Assembly (NCBI GenBank): GCA_037386965.1
Contig: JARRLN010000006.1
Coordinates: forward strand, 1-40,570
Direction of reading: 5' to 3'
DNA from: Nitrospirota bacterium
GTDB taxonomy: Bacteria; Nitrospirota; Thermodesulfovibrionia; Thermodesulfovibrionales; JdFR-86
DNA length: 40,570 nt
Part shown: positions 16,694 to 25,350 of the stretch, in pieces
How the letters are laid out: each line of letters opens with the position of its first letter
Numbering within the stretch: the first letter of the stretch is position 1
Translations under genes and position numbers: made by a program
Notes under the pieces: generated by a model
Databases searched by the model: none
The model's input: only the letters and a program-made list of their open reading frames with translations
Told to the model about the DNA's origin: nothing

Positions 16694-19600
16694 ATGAAAA
16701 AAGTCCGGTTTCGCCTGTGGGGGGTTTTCGTCTCTTTAAGCTTCATTATAATCCTTGCTCCGAGCCTTGCGGCGGCCGGGACATGCGAGAAGTGGGCGGC
16801 CAAGGTTGTCTCCGTGCAGGGGACGGTCGAAGTGCGCCAGGAAGGCCAGACCCAGTGGCTTCCGGTCAAGCCGGACGACACGTACTGCCCCGGTGACGTC
16901 ATACGCGTGGGGGAAAAAAGCCGGGCGGACCTGGCGCTGAGCAACCAGCCCATTGTCCGTCTGGACGAAGGCAGCACGCTCGTTCTGGGCGGCCTCAAGG
17001 ACGAGCGCACATCCGTGGTGAACCTGATTGACGGCGCCCTGTATTTCTTCAGCCGCGTGGTCCGGAACCTGGAAGTGCATACCGCATTTGTAAACGCCGG
17101 CGTCGAGGGGACCGAAGGGCTGGTCAGGGTCGAGAACAGGAGCACGTTTATCCTCATACTCGAGGGAAAGGTGCTGGCATCAAACGATGCGGGGAGCGCG
17201 ACGCTGACCAGCGGCCAGGCCGCGCTGACTGAGGAGGGCAAGGCGCCGGAGCCAAAAGTCGTCGTGCGCCCTTGGGATGAAGTGCGGTGGGCCATATACT
17301 ATCCTCCTCTCATTTATTATCGTCCCGCCGATTTCGCCGGCCATCCCGAGGGAGACTGGCGGACACAGGTCATGGAGTCCCTGAAGGCCTACTGGGCCGG
17401 CAACATCGCCCAGGCCTTCGCCCGGATTAAGATGGTACCGGAGGACATCCAGGACCCCCGCTTCTTCATCTATCGAGCCTCTCTGCTCCTTACCGTTGGC
17501 CGCGTCGAGGAGGCCGGCAAGGATGTGCAGCGCGTTTTGCAACTGGCCCCCGGAAACAGCACCGCCACGGCCCTTCAGTCGGTCATGGCCGTGGCCAGAA
17601 ACGAGCGGGAGAAGGCTCTCGAGCTGGCCAGGAAGGCCGTGGAGGCATCTCCGGAGTCCGCCGTGGCACGGGTGGCCCTCTCCTACGCTCAGCAGGCAAA
17701 CCTGAATCTCGACGGGGCCCTTGAGAGCTTGAAAAAAGCGGTGCAACTGGAGCCCGAAAATGCCCTGGCCTGGGCGCGGCTTTCGGAGCTCTGGCTCTCC
17801 TTCGGCAAGCTGGGTAATGCCCTGGAGAGCGCGCAAAAGGCCGTGGCCCTGAACCCCGGCCTTTCCAGGACACAGACCGTGCTGGGGTTTGCGTACCTGA
17901 TGCAGGTCAAGACGGGGAAGGCCGCCGAGGCCTTCCGAAAGGCCATCGGGCTCGACCAGGGTGCACCCCTCCCCCGTCTCGGCCTCGGATTGGCCATGAT
18001 ACGGGACGGGGACCTCGACAACGGCAGGAAACAAATCGAGATTGCCGTGAGCCTGGACCCCGACAACGCCCTCATCCGGAGCTATCTGGGAAAGGCCTAT
18101 TTCGACGAGAAGAAGGAGAAGCTGGCCGGGCGCCAGTACACGATGGCGGAGGACCTGGACCCCCGGGACCCCACGTCCTATTTTTATGCTGCCATATTGA
18201 AACAGACGACGAACCGCCCGGTGGAAGCCCTGCACCTTATGCAGGATGCCATAAAGAAGAACGACAACCGGCTCGTGTACCGGTCGAGCCTGTTGGTCGA
18301 CCAGGACCTCGCGGCCCGGAGCGCCGGCCTCGCCAGGATTTACTCGGACCTGGGCTTTCAGCAACTGGGCCTCGTGGAAGGCTGGAAATCAGAAAACACA
18401 GACCCGTCCAACTACTCCGCGCACAGGTTTCTGGCCGATGTCTATTCCGCTCTGCCTCGCCAGAAGATCGCCCGGGTGAGCGAGCTTCTTCAGTCGCAAC
18501 TGATGCAGCCGCTGAACATCACTCCCATACAGCCGAGCCTGGGCCAGAGCAACCTCTTCATCCTCGAGGGCGCCGGCCCGGGGGCGCTTTCCTTCAACGA
18601 GTTCAACCCGCTGTTCTCCCGGAACCGAATTGCGCTACAGGTCAGCAGCATCGTGGGCGAGAACGGCACGATGGGCGAAGAAATGACCATCTCGAGGCTG
18701 TATAACAAGACGTCCGCCAGCGTGGGACAGTTCCACCACGAGACGAACGGTTTCCGGAAAAACAGCGACGTCAACGATGACATTTACACTGTCTTCTTAC
18801 AGCAGGAGCTCACCCACAAGACAAGCGTGCAGGCTGAATACAGATACCGGAAGCTCAAGAGAGGAGACGTCGCCCTGAGGTTTTTCGAAAACCCGTTCCC
18901 TTCCCAAAACTCCGGTTTCCAGCCCGGCCTCAGGCAGTCGGATAAAACCTCGTCGGTGCGTCTGGGCTTCCACCACGCCTTTTCTCCGGGCTCCGACCTC
19001 ATCGGCAATGCGATGTATCAACACGCGGACCGCGCTGAGTTCAACAAAGTGGACTTCCCGGCCTTTACAATCGCCCCTTTTCCTTTCCGAGAGGTACGTG
19101 AGAGAGACGGTGATGAGAATGCCCGCGGCGGAGAGCTTCAGTATCTCTACAGCTCGAAATACGTCAAGGCTACCGGCGGCGGGGGACACTTCGACATAGA
19201 CTCGGGCGAAGTGAGAACCGATGATGGCTTCAATGCTTCCGGGCCCGTTCCGATTTTCTTAGGTTCTGCATTTGCTAATGCCGGTGATCCGACTGCGGAC
19301 CACGCGGATGTGGACATCGACACCCGCCATAGCAATGTCTATCTTTACACATACATCAACTACCCCAAGATTGTGACCTTTACCATCGGAGTAAGTGCGG
19401 ACTTCTTTGACTCTGAAACGGTAACCAGCATCTCGGGGTTGCCCGACCTCCACGAGAAGATCGATAAAAATCAGGTCAACCCGAAATTCGGGATTACCTT
19501 GAATCCTCTTCCCGGCACGACCATCCGCGGGGCCGTGTTCAGGACGTTGAAGAGATTGCTGATTACTGATCAGACCCTCGAGCCCACCCAGGTGGCGGGC

Positions 19601-20212
19601 TTCAATCAGTTCTTTGACGATGCCAACGCCGCGGAGGCATGGCGCTATGGCGGAGCCGTGGACCAGAAATTCTCCAAAGACGTATACGGAGGTGTGGAGT
19701 ATTCCCTCAGAGACCTGCCGGAAATTCCCTTTTTTAATAATGTGACCGGTAAGATGGATAGCGCGGACTGGCACGAAAAATTGGGCCGGGCCTACCTTTA
19801 CTGGACACCCCATGATTGGGTGGCCCTCAGGGCTGAATATCGCTATGAGGAGTTTGACAGAGATGTAAAATTCACCTTCAATGTAAAGGAGCTCAAGACG
19901 CATTCCGTTCCCCTAGCGGCCAATTTCTTCCACCCGTCGGGCTTGAGCGCAGGCGTGCAGGCCACGTATTATAATCAAGAGGGCGATTTTGAGACACTTG
20001 AGGCTCCCATTGGTGTCCTTACGCACGGTGAAGACAGCTTTTGGCTTTTCGATGCATCACTGGGCTATCGTCTGCCCAAGAGGCACGGCTTCGTCACCGT
20101 GGGGGCCAAGAACCTGTTTGACAAGGATTTCAAGTACTTCGACGTCGATTTCCAAAACCCGGCGATACAGCCCGGCAGGTTCTTTTTTGTGCGCGCCACT
20201 TTGGCCATTTGA
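16694..20212 (+). CDS. FecR-domain / TPR / outer-membrane beta-barrel protein
   Basis: This 1172-residue envelope protein starts at ATG 16694 after AGGGG; the in-frame codon at 16649 would place 15 residues before an obvious signal peptide (KKVRFRLWGVFVSLSF, cleavage near AAAG). Residues about 30-190 form a FecR-like domain (VVSVQGTVEVRQEG, VGEKSRADL, AFVNAGVEGTEGLV). About 215-560 are TPR repeats with A/L-rich helices and P at repeat ends. From about 610 alternating beta-strand sequence forms a barrel ending in RFFFVRATLAI, similar in style to TonB-dependent receptors but without a plug or TonB box. It lies directly after the CHASE2 cyclase, so the two may form one envelope-sensing or secretion unit. 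The ligand or cargo is unknown. Confidence 0.87.
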   Translation: MKKVRFRLWGVFVSLSFIIILAPSLAAAGTCEKWAAKVVSVQGTVEVRQEGQTQWLPVKPDDTYCPGDVIRVGEKSRADLALSNQPIVRLDEGSTLVLGGLKDERTSVVNLIDGALYFFSRVVRNLEVHTAFVNAGVEGTEGLVRVENRSTFILILEGKVLASNDAGSATLTSGQAALTEEGKAPEPKVVVRPWDEVRWAIYYPPLIYYRPADFAGHPEGDWRTQVMESLKAYWAGNIAQAFARIKMVPEDIQDPRFFIYRASLLLTVGRVEEAGKDVQRVLQLAPGNSTATALQSVMAVARNEREKALELARKAVEASPESAVARVALSYAQQANLNLDGALESLKKAVQLEPENALAWARLSELWLSFGKLGNALESAQKAVALNPGLSRTQTVLGFAYLMQVKTGKAAEAFRKAIGLDQGAPLPRLGLGLAMIRDGDLDNGRKQIEIAVSLDPDNALIRSYLGKAYFDEKKEKLAGRQYTMAEDLDPRDPTSYFYAAILKQTTNRPVEALHLMQDAIKKNDNRLVYRSSLLVDQDLAARSAGLARIYSDLGFQQLGLVEGWKSENTDPSNYSAHRFLADVYSALPRQKIARVSELLQSQLMQPLNITPIQPSLGQSNLFILEGAGPGALSFNEFNPLFSRNRIALQVSSIVGENGTMGEEMTISRLYNKTSASVGQFHHETNGFRKNSDVNDDIYTVFLQQELTHKTSVQAEYRYRKLKRGDVALRFFENPFPSQNSGFQPGLRQSDKTSSVRLGFHHAFSPGSDLIGNAMYQHADRAEFNKVDFPAFTIAPFPFREVRERDGDENARGGELQYLYSSKYVKATGGGGHFDIDSGEVRTDDGFNASGPVPIFLGSAFANAGDPTADHADVDIDTRHSNVYLYTYINYPKIVTFTIGVSADFFDSETVTSISGLPDLHEKIDKNQVNPKFGITLNPLPGTTIRGAVFRTLKRLLITDQTLEPTQVAGFNQFFDDANAAEAWRYGGAVDQKFSKDVYGGVEYSLRDLPEIPFFNNVTGKMDSADWHEKLGRAYLYWTPHDWVALRAEYRYEEFDRDVKFTFNVKELKTHSVPLAANFFHPSGLSAGVQATYYNQEGDFETLEAPIGVLTHGEDSFWLFDASLGYRLPKRHGFVTVGAKNLFDKDFKYFDVDFQNPAIQPGRFFFVRATLAI

Positions 20213-20387
20213 GGAAGCGAGACGTGAGTGGAATGCGGCACGTGGCGAAGGCCGTGGCCTGCTATCTTTGAATGACTCGGGCAGGATATAATATAGGCTG
20301 AATAAGAGAAGGCAGGTTCCCATACGCGTGTCTTTGTCGCATCGGATTTCCTGTACATAAACTGAATGAGCGGATCGGCTTCGTGCG

Positions 20388-21869
20388 ATGAGTAACGGGA
20401 TTACCATAAAGGTCCTCGGTGACTTCGGCCCTTTCTCCCGGATAGGGAAGAGTATAGGGTATCAAGTATTTCACGGGAATTTGTCATATCTCATCGACTG
20501 CGGGGCTCCGCTGTTTCAAGAGATAGGCGGACACGGCCTCAAAATCGTCGATGCCCTTATTGTCACCCATTGCCATGACGACCATAAGCGCTGGTTCACG
20601 GACCTTGCCCTCTTTCACCGGTACGCGCAGGACGTCGGAGAGAGGCTCACGCTCGTCACATCCGAAGACATCCGCGACGAGCTCATGAAAGCCTCGGCTC
20701 CCGCTCTCGACAGGAGCCTTTCGCAGGACTCAAAGAGGATTGTTGATATTCCTTACGAGGAGTATATCGATTATCGGGTCCTGGGTCCGAGGGCGAAATA
20801 CAGGATTGTCTCACGCCACGAGGGGGCCGGAAGGACCGTCCTTTGCATTACCGACGCAAACGGCTCTCTCGTCGGCCCCGACGTGGCGAAAATCGTCATC
20901 AGCGCAAAGACCGGCAGGCAGCGGATGCTCTTCAGGGACCCCCACTACGGCGAATGGGTTGAGCCTGAGAGTTTCTATCCCTTCTCCTCCACAACGTTTT
21001 ACGAAGAGGATCGGAACATCTACCATTCCTCTGAAGGGTTGACGGTAGAAGCTGTGAAGGCCCCCGTCTGGCACGGCGTTCCGGCTATCGGACTGAAGCT
21101 CCGCAGTGAAAAGGAAAGGGTTTTTTTCACGTCCGACACGATTCACAACAAGAACTTGTGGGAGCATCTGGCCAAGGAGAAAAGGGCGCAGACGCTGAAG
21201 GGCATGTCAAGGAGGGAGTTTGAATCCGCCGGCGTCCTAGTCGGAGATATCAACGATTATATCGAGCGGACCTGGAGCGAAGAGAGGTACAGAGAGGCCA
21301 TAGAAGCGTTTGATGACGTCGTGGTCATCCACGACGTCGCCATGTGCAACAGCATCGTCCATACGGATTACGAGAGACTCGGTGAAACCGTCCTGAGGCC
21401 CGAAAGGACCATCCTGACACACAGTCCGGACCGTATAGTCTCGGAGTGGGTCCTCTGCGATATCGGAAAGACAATCAAGATCGAGGGAGACAAATTTGCG
21501 GAGGTGGTGGGAAGGGATCTTTACCCCATGGACGCCGACATCTACCTGAAGGATGTGGGGAAATACTATGTGGGCTACAAGAGCGACCAAGGACGCTACG
21601 GCGTCTATCAAAAGGATGGCCTTCTATCGATATCTTCGGACGAGAAGGAGAACGCAGGCTCTCTCCTTTACAAGGTTGACCTTTATGAGGACCTCGGTGG
21701 GCGGTATTTTCCCAAGGAAGAGAATGGTGATTCCTGGTATTTCATGCGGAAGGACGGAAAGGTGGAGCGTGTGGAGGCGGGCGATGACGGCAGCCGGGGG
21801 AAGGTCGTCGACGACCAGAGGGTCAATCTTCAGAGGAGGCCTAACCGCGGCAGTCGAAGCAGAATTTAG
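20388..21869 (+). CDS. Metallo-beta-lactamase-fold hydrolase with C-terminal extension
   Basis: This 493-residue cytoplasmic protein has the HCHDDH metal motif at residues 61-66, after a GNLSYLIDCG strand segment. Further metal ligands are likely in APVWHGVPAIG, FFTSDTIH and the late LTHSPD. The fold resembles RNase Z or phosphodiesterase-like members of the superfamily. A C-terminal extension of about 110 residues (from YLKDVGKYYVGYK) carries repeated beta-like K/Y/G segments and ends in an Arg-rich tail. The substrate is unknown. The ribosome site is weak. A TATAAT near 20290 with no good -35 may be its promoter. It ends 114 bp before the convergent SDR gene; no terminator hairpin is evident there. 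Confidence 0.82.
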   Translation: MSNGITIKVLGDFGPFSRIGKSIGYQVFHGNLSYLIDCGAPLFQEIGGHGLKIVDALIVTHCHDDHKRWFTDLALFHRYAQDVGERLTLVTSEDIRDELMKASAPALDRSLSQDSKRIVDIPYEEYIDYRVLGPRAKYRIVSRHEGAGRTVLCITDANGSLVGPDVAKIVISAKTGRQRMLFRDPHYGEWVEPESFYPFSSTTFYEEDRNIYHSSEGLTVEAVKAPVWHGVPAIGLKLRSEKERVFFTSDTIHNKNLWEHLAKEKRAQTLKGMSRREFESAGVLVGDINDYIERTWSEERYREAIEAFDDVVVIHDVAMCNSIVHTDYERLGETVLRPERTILTHSPDRIVSEWVLCDIGKTIKIEGDKFAEVVGRDLYPMDADIYLKDVGKYYVGYKSDQGRYGVYQKDGLLSISSDEKENAGSLLYKVDLYEDLGGRYFPKEENGDSWYFMRKDGKVERVEAGDDGSRGKVVDDQRVNLQRRPNRGSRSRI

Positions 21870-21983
21870 AAATGTTAAGAGCGTAGAGAAGCAGAGCGGC
21901 CTCCTTGTTACTTCCAGGAAGAATCGGAAATGGACCGTAGCTGAGTGGTCGAGAGTCTGTGTACCCTTCTCGTGGACTGTTCG

Positions 21984-23417
21984 TTAATCTGTTTCCCTGG
22001 CGCGCTTGACTATGCTTCGTATCATGTCTTTGAAAATGAAGGCATGGAAGGGCATCATGCAATACCAGTACATGCGGCCGAGAATCCCTTTGGGATAGTG
22101 ATGGGCGGTCTGGGTGAGGGTGTTTCCCTCTATTGCAAACTCAAGCCATGCTTTTCCGGCGACTTTCATGTGGGCCTCCAGAAGAAGCCTTCTGTTCTGC
22201 TTGAGGTCGACGACTTTCCAGACATCGAGCATGTCTCCCAGCCGGAGGTCTGAAACGACCCTCTTCCCCATGGCCGTTCCGTAACCGCCGACCAGCTTGT
22301 CCAGCAATCCCCGAATCCGCCAGAGGAAATCGAAGGTGAACCATCCCGTCCTGCCTCCAATTGATTTGACCGACTGGAATATCTTTTCCGGCGGAATGTC
22401 CCCGAAACTCATGCTCCTGACGTCTCGATAGACCGCCCGCGAGATATCCTCTTTCGGGCTCGTGCGGAAGGCGTGTCCGAGAGTGTCACTCCACCTGCTA
22501 ACGACTTGGTCGTTCTCGATCTCATGCAGAGCCCTCAGGAGTGCCCTGTCAAAGGGATGCGGCGTGATTTGCGGGAAATAATGCTTCGCTGTCCTCTCCG
22601 GGGTGGCGGCTCTTATTGCTCCTGACCGGAGGGCCCGAATTAGTGAGGAGGAGAATTCGTAGGAAAATGGAGTGGCGAGCATCAAAAGAAAGGAAGACAG
22701 GCGGGGCGCGGTGCAGGGAAGGGGAATGAATAGCCTTTTCAGGCCCATCTCTTGTGCTGCAACTTTGAGCATCTCCTTGAAGCTCAGCTCCTGTGAGCCG
22801 ATATCGATGACCAGATTCCCCTGCGCTTCAAGCTCCCCGGCCCTGACCAGATACTCAACGACGTCCGGGACGCCGACGGGGTTGACTCGGGCGTTCATCC
22901 AGGGGGAATAAACAATGATGGGTACCTTTTGAACAATGTTCCTCAGGAGCTCGAACAAAACGCTGCCCGACCCTAGGAGAACCCCCACCCGGAACCAGAT
23001 GACCTGAATGTCCTCGGGACGGGCGCTCAGAATGGTGCCGGTCTCGAGGACGTTTCTCAAGGATTGAACCGATGTTTCCTCAGCCGCGTGAAGCCCCACG
23101 AAGACGAGTCTCTTTACTCCGGCCTCGACGCACGCATCTCTGAACCGTTCCACGGCAGCCTTGTCAAAGTCTGATTCCCACACGGCGCCAAACAAGCGAA
23201 TAGGGTAGTAGGCAAGGTCGACTCCTTTTACCGCCTGTCTGACCGCTTGAAGGTCATCAACGTCACCCTCGACGATTTCAACTCTTGGCCGCGTGGTCTC
23301 GCTGACGAGATGCGTGTCAGGCACCAGGAGCCTTAGGCTGACGCCCTCTTCGCTCAATAACCTGAGCTTGAGCCTTCGCCCAAGGTACCCGGTGGCACTT
23401 GCAATGAGAATGTTCAT
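21984..23417 (-). CDS. NmrA-like SDR / DUF2867 fusion protein
   Basis: This 477-residue protein starts with an NAD(P)-binding Rossmann motif (MNILIASATGYLGRRLKL) of the atypical SDR/NmrA type, and VEIVEGDVDDLQAV and VKRLVFVGLHA are typical strands. The YxxxK catalytic pair is not in the expected place, as in other regulatory or atypical members. From about residue 320 it continues into a DUF2867 domain (LGDMLDVWKVVDLKQNRRLLL, AHHYPKGILGRMYWY). This SDR-DUF2867 arrangement is a recognised family without an established substrate. ATG 23417 follows GAGGA. It is convergent with the gene ending at 21869. Confidence 0.87.
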   Translation of the reverse strand: MNILIASATGYLGRRLKLRLLSEEGVSLRLLVPDTHLVSETTRPRVEIVEGDVDDLQAVRQAVKGVDLAYYPIRLFGAVWESDFDKAAVERFRDACVEAGVKRLVFVGLHAAEETSVQSLRNVLETGTILSARPEDIQVIWFRVGVLLGSGSVLFELLRNIVQKVPIIVYSPWMNARVNPVGVPDVVEYLVRAGELEAQGNLVIDIGSQELSFKEMLKVAAQEMGLKRLFIPLPCTAPRLSSFLLMLATPFSYEFSSSLIRALRSGAIRAATPERTAKHYFPQITPHPFDRALLRALHEIENDQVVSRWSDTLGHAFRTSPKEDISRAVYRDVRSMSFGDIPPEKIFQSVKSIGGRTGWFTFDFLWRIRGLLDKLVGGYGTAMGKRVVSDLRLGDMLDVWKVVDLKQNRRLLLEAHMKVAGKAWLEFAIEGNTLTQTAHHYPKGILGRMYWYCMMPFHAFIFKDMIRSIVKRARETD

Positions 23418-23424
23418 GGCGTCC

Positions 23425-23625
23425 TCAGAAGTCTCTCAACTCTTCGAAGCGGTCATAGGTTACCACAAGCCGCCCGCTCAAAGGCGTGATGGTTGACAGG
23501 GCCGAGATACGGGGCCTCCTCTTCCTGTCGTAGAATGCCTCAGTGGAGTCAAAGATATCATACCTGGCGCATTTTTTAGCACTTACTCCTTCCTCATGGT
23601 TGCCAGGGACGGTGCAACAGTTCAA
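23425..23625 (-). CDS. Small hypothetical ORF just upstream of the SDR gene
   Basis: The frame stops 7 nt before the SDR start and reads AKKCARYDIFDSTEAFYD and later SGRLVVTYDRFEELRDF, a plausible protein-like composition. The only start is TTG at 23625; an AAGGAG site lies inside the frame without a usable in-frame start behind it. It may be a small gene coupled to the SDR or the 3' relic of a longer one. I do not recognise the family. Confidence 0.3.
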   Translation of the reverse strand: MNCCTVPGNHEEGVSAKKCARYDIFDSTEAFYDRKRRPRISALSTITPLSGRLVVTYDRFEELRDF

Positions 23626-23746
23626 TGGTCGGTATTGACTTCCCTCGAGTCCGCAGTTTAAAGATTCTTAGCCGTCCTTTATTGTGAAAGGCACTTTTTC
23701 CTTAATGGATAAGGCTTCAGGATATATTGTAATTGAAGTTAATAGA

Positions 23747-23775
23747 TTGACTTTTCGCATCGTAACGCTCATAAT
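23747..23775 (+). promoter_or_regulatory. Sigma70-type promoter upstream of the TusA-like gene
   Basis: TTGACT (23747-23752) and CATAAT (23770-23775) are separated by 17 bp, the same layout as at 25-53. Transcription would start near 23782, leaving a leader of about 230 nt before the TusA-like ATG. Confidence 0.6.
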
Positions 23776-23784
23776 GCGACTGCG

Positions 23785-23804
23785 CTGATTGTTGTGTCAA
23801 TCAG
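23785..23804 (+). promoter_or_regulatory. Inverted repeat at the predicted transcription start
   Basis: CTGATTG and CAATCAG form a perfect 7-bp inverted repeat with a 6-bp spacer, right at the start expected from the promoter at 23747. The 20-bp dyad has the size of a CRP/FNR-family operator but not their consensus. It could repress the promoter or form a 5' mRNA hairpin. Confidence 0.4.
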
Positions 23805-24014
23805 GGGGGAAAGCGGGGCGTGTGCTTTGTTTGCATGGGGAGGACGGGGCACAATGAGGTGTTCCCGGTTGGCGGTGGGCTGTTCCCTTCCGGGCGATGG
23901 TGTCATGTCCATTGCTGTCTCACGAAACATAATCCCTTCTTTCATCGTTTCCCTCAGAGTTTTTCTGCTCTCCTCTCCGACGCGAACTTCTCTCAACCCG
24001 AAAAGGAGGAACCT

Positions 24015-24239
24015 ATGGAAATCGATGTGCGGGGTTTAAGCCACCCCGAACCCTTGCAGATTGTTCGTGAAGCCATACGGAACATGTGAGTTTCGTGCGA
24101 GCACATCGTGGTGTCGGTCGACACCAGTGAAAGCAAGAGGCTGAAGAGTTTCGCATCCATGTCGGGCTGCCAGGCCGAGATCTCGGAGGCAGACGGGTAC
24201 CGCATCGTGAAGTTCATGGGAAAAACCTGCAAATGTTGA
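24015..24239 (+). CDS. TusA-like sulfur-carrier protein with in-frame TGA: candidate selenoprotein
   Basis: An ATG at 24015, 5 nt after a strong AGGAGG, opens a 74-codon frame. Residues 1-24 match the start of the TusA/SirA fold (MEIDVRGLSHPEPLQIVREA). Codon 25 is TGA (24087-24089). The same frame continues with VSCEHIVVSVDTSESKRLK and IVKFMGKTCKC to TGA 24237, giving the expected second half of the domain. Reading the TGA as selenocysteine gives a UxxC redox motif. The usual TusA active-site Cys (CPxP) is His here (SHPEP), so chemistry may have moved to residue 25. A hairpin with a GGUC loop lies 26 nt downstream. The family carries sulfur, or selenium in YedF-like relatives. The alternative is a nonsense-mutated pseudogene; the coherent second half, the UxxC and the hairpin favour recoding. 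Confidence 0.6.
24102..24129 (+). promoter_or_regulatory. Candidate bacterial SECIS element
   Basis: TGGTGTC (24109-24115) pairs perfectly with GACACCA (24120-24126) around a GGTC loop. CAC (24102-24104) and GTG (24127-24129) can extend the stem below a 4-nt bulge. The loop begins 26 nt after the TGA, within the range known for bacterial SECIS hairpins. The E. coli fdhF element also presents GGUC in its apical loop and has a bulge below the upper stem. Confidence 0.55.
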
Positions 24240-24314
24240 CTCGCCTGGACGAACGTAAAACCGCAGCTGTTGAAGGTCTCCCCCTGTGAAGCCGACTCGC
24301 CACGGGAGGAAGCC

Positions 24315-25271
24315 ATGAAAGCTCTGCGGCGAGGGAATAGCGAAGCATACAAAGAAATGCTTCCTTCCCGACTCAGGAGCTACTGTTACTTTTCCTGCCT
24401 TTCGGATGAGGCTCTGCGGGAGATTGTGGCACGTTTGCAGGATGTGAAATACTCCGCCGGCAAGAAGATAATCGACAAAGGGGCTCCCGGCGATTCCTTC
24501 TACTTTGTCCGCGAGGGAGAGGTGAACATTTTCAAGAAGACCCCGGGAGGCCGGGACGCTTTTCTCTCCACCGTGGGAGGCGCAGAGGTATTCGGCGAGA
24601 TGCCGCTGGTGACGAGTTCTCCTCGCGCCGCGACGGTCATCGCAAAGACGGACGTCAGCCTTCTTCGCCTTCTGAAGAGGGATTTCGACAACGTGGTGCT
24701 TGCGGACTCCATGGCGAAGAAGCGCACGGACGAATATGCCTACCTTAACCAGCTGAAAGCGCTGGAACCCTTCGCTCCCCTTGAACTGGCTCGGATGATA
24801 TCGCTCTTCGTGAAAGCGGAGCAACGGAGGTATTCCCCGGGCGATACCATCATAACCCAGGGAGACGCAGGAGATGTATACTACATCATCCGGTCCGGCC
24901 ATGTTGTCGTGCTGAAGCAGATGCTCAAGGAGACACAGGAAGAAGTGGCCGTCTTGGGCGAGGGCATGGGATTCGGAGAGGAGGCTCTTCTCACCGGCGG
25001 CCCTCGGAGTGCCTCGGTAAAGGCGGTGGAGGAGACCGTGGTTCTGGCGTTCACGAAGGCGGACTTCGACCGCATCCTGAAGGCGTCTTTCCTCGAGGAA
25101 ACCCTTTTCGATGACATTGTATTTGACGAGTTTCCCCTTGGTGATATCCGGCAGTGTCAGCGCGAGGACTGCGACAATTATTTTCTCCGGGCCACCGCGA
25201 AAGAGAAGCGGTTCTGCTCGAACAAGTGCGGGTGGGTCGTTAGCGCCCGAGAAAGACGAAAAGAAAAGTAG
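24315..25271 (+). CDS. Tandem cNMP-binding domains fused to a CGNR-like zinc finger
   Basis: This 318-residue cytoplasmic regulator starts at ATG 24315 after GGGAGG; the same frame is open back to TGA 24237, with a weaker TTG at 24270. Two cyclic-nucleotide-binding domains follow each other, at about residues 25-145 (cassette FGEMPLVTSSPRAATV) and 150-265 (FGEEALLTGGPRSASV), both with the conserved Arg. The C-terminus, from about 278, is a zinc-binding CGNR-like finger: CQREDC, NYFLRATAKEKRFCSNKCG and a basic tail. CRP-family proteins use a helix-turn-helix instead, so DNA or RNA binding through the finger is inferred. It sits 75 nt after the TusA-like gene and is probably co-transcribed with it. 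Confidence 0.85.
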   Translation: MKALRRGNSEAYKEMLPSRLRSYCYFSCLSDEALREIVARLQDVKYSAGKKIIDKGAPGDSFYFVREGEVNIFKKTPGGRDAFLSTVGGAEVFGEMPLVTSSPRAATVIAKTDVSLLRLLKRDFDNVVLADSMAKKRTDEYAYLNQLKALEPFAPLELARMISLFVKAEQRRYSPGDTIITQGDAGDVYYIIRSGHVVVLKQMLKETQEEVAVLGEGMGFGEEALLTGGPRSASVKAVEETVVLAFTKADFDRILKASFLEETLFDDIVFDEFPLGDIRQCQREDCDNYFLRATAKEKRFCSNKCGWVVSARERRKEK

Positions 25272-25350
25272 CCGCCCCGCTCCGCAGAGGGCGATCTGTC
25301 ATTCTATCGATCCAAGAAGCCTGTTGTGCTAGACCAAATACGGGTTTTCT

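Noticed and set aside
23820-24089. Longer 89-codon ORF including the first part of the TusA-like gene
   Set aside because: The upstream residues show no family match, and the AGGAGG directly before 24015 fixes the start there.
24237-24239. Second TGA as another selenocysteine codon
   Set aside because: The AGGTCT downstream is not in a stable stem, and the next gene has its own strong ribosome site and ATG.
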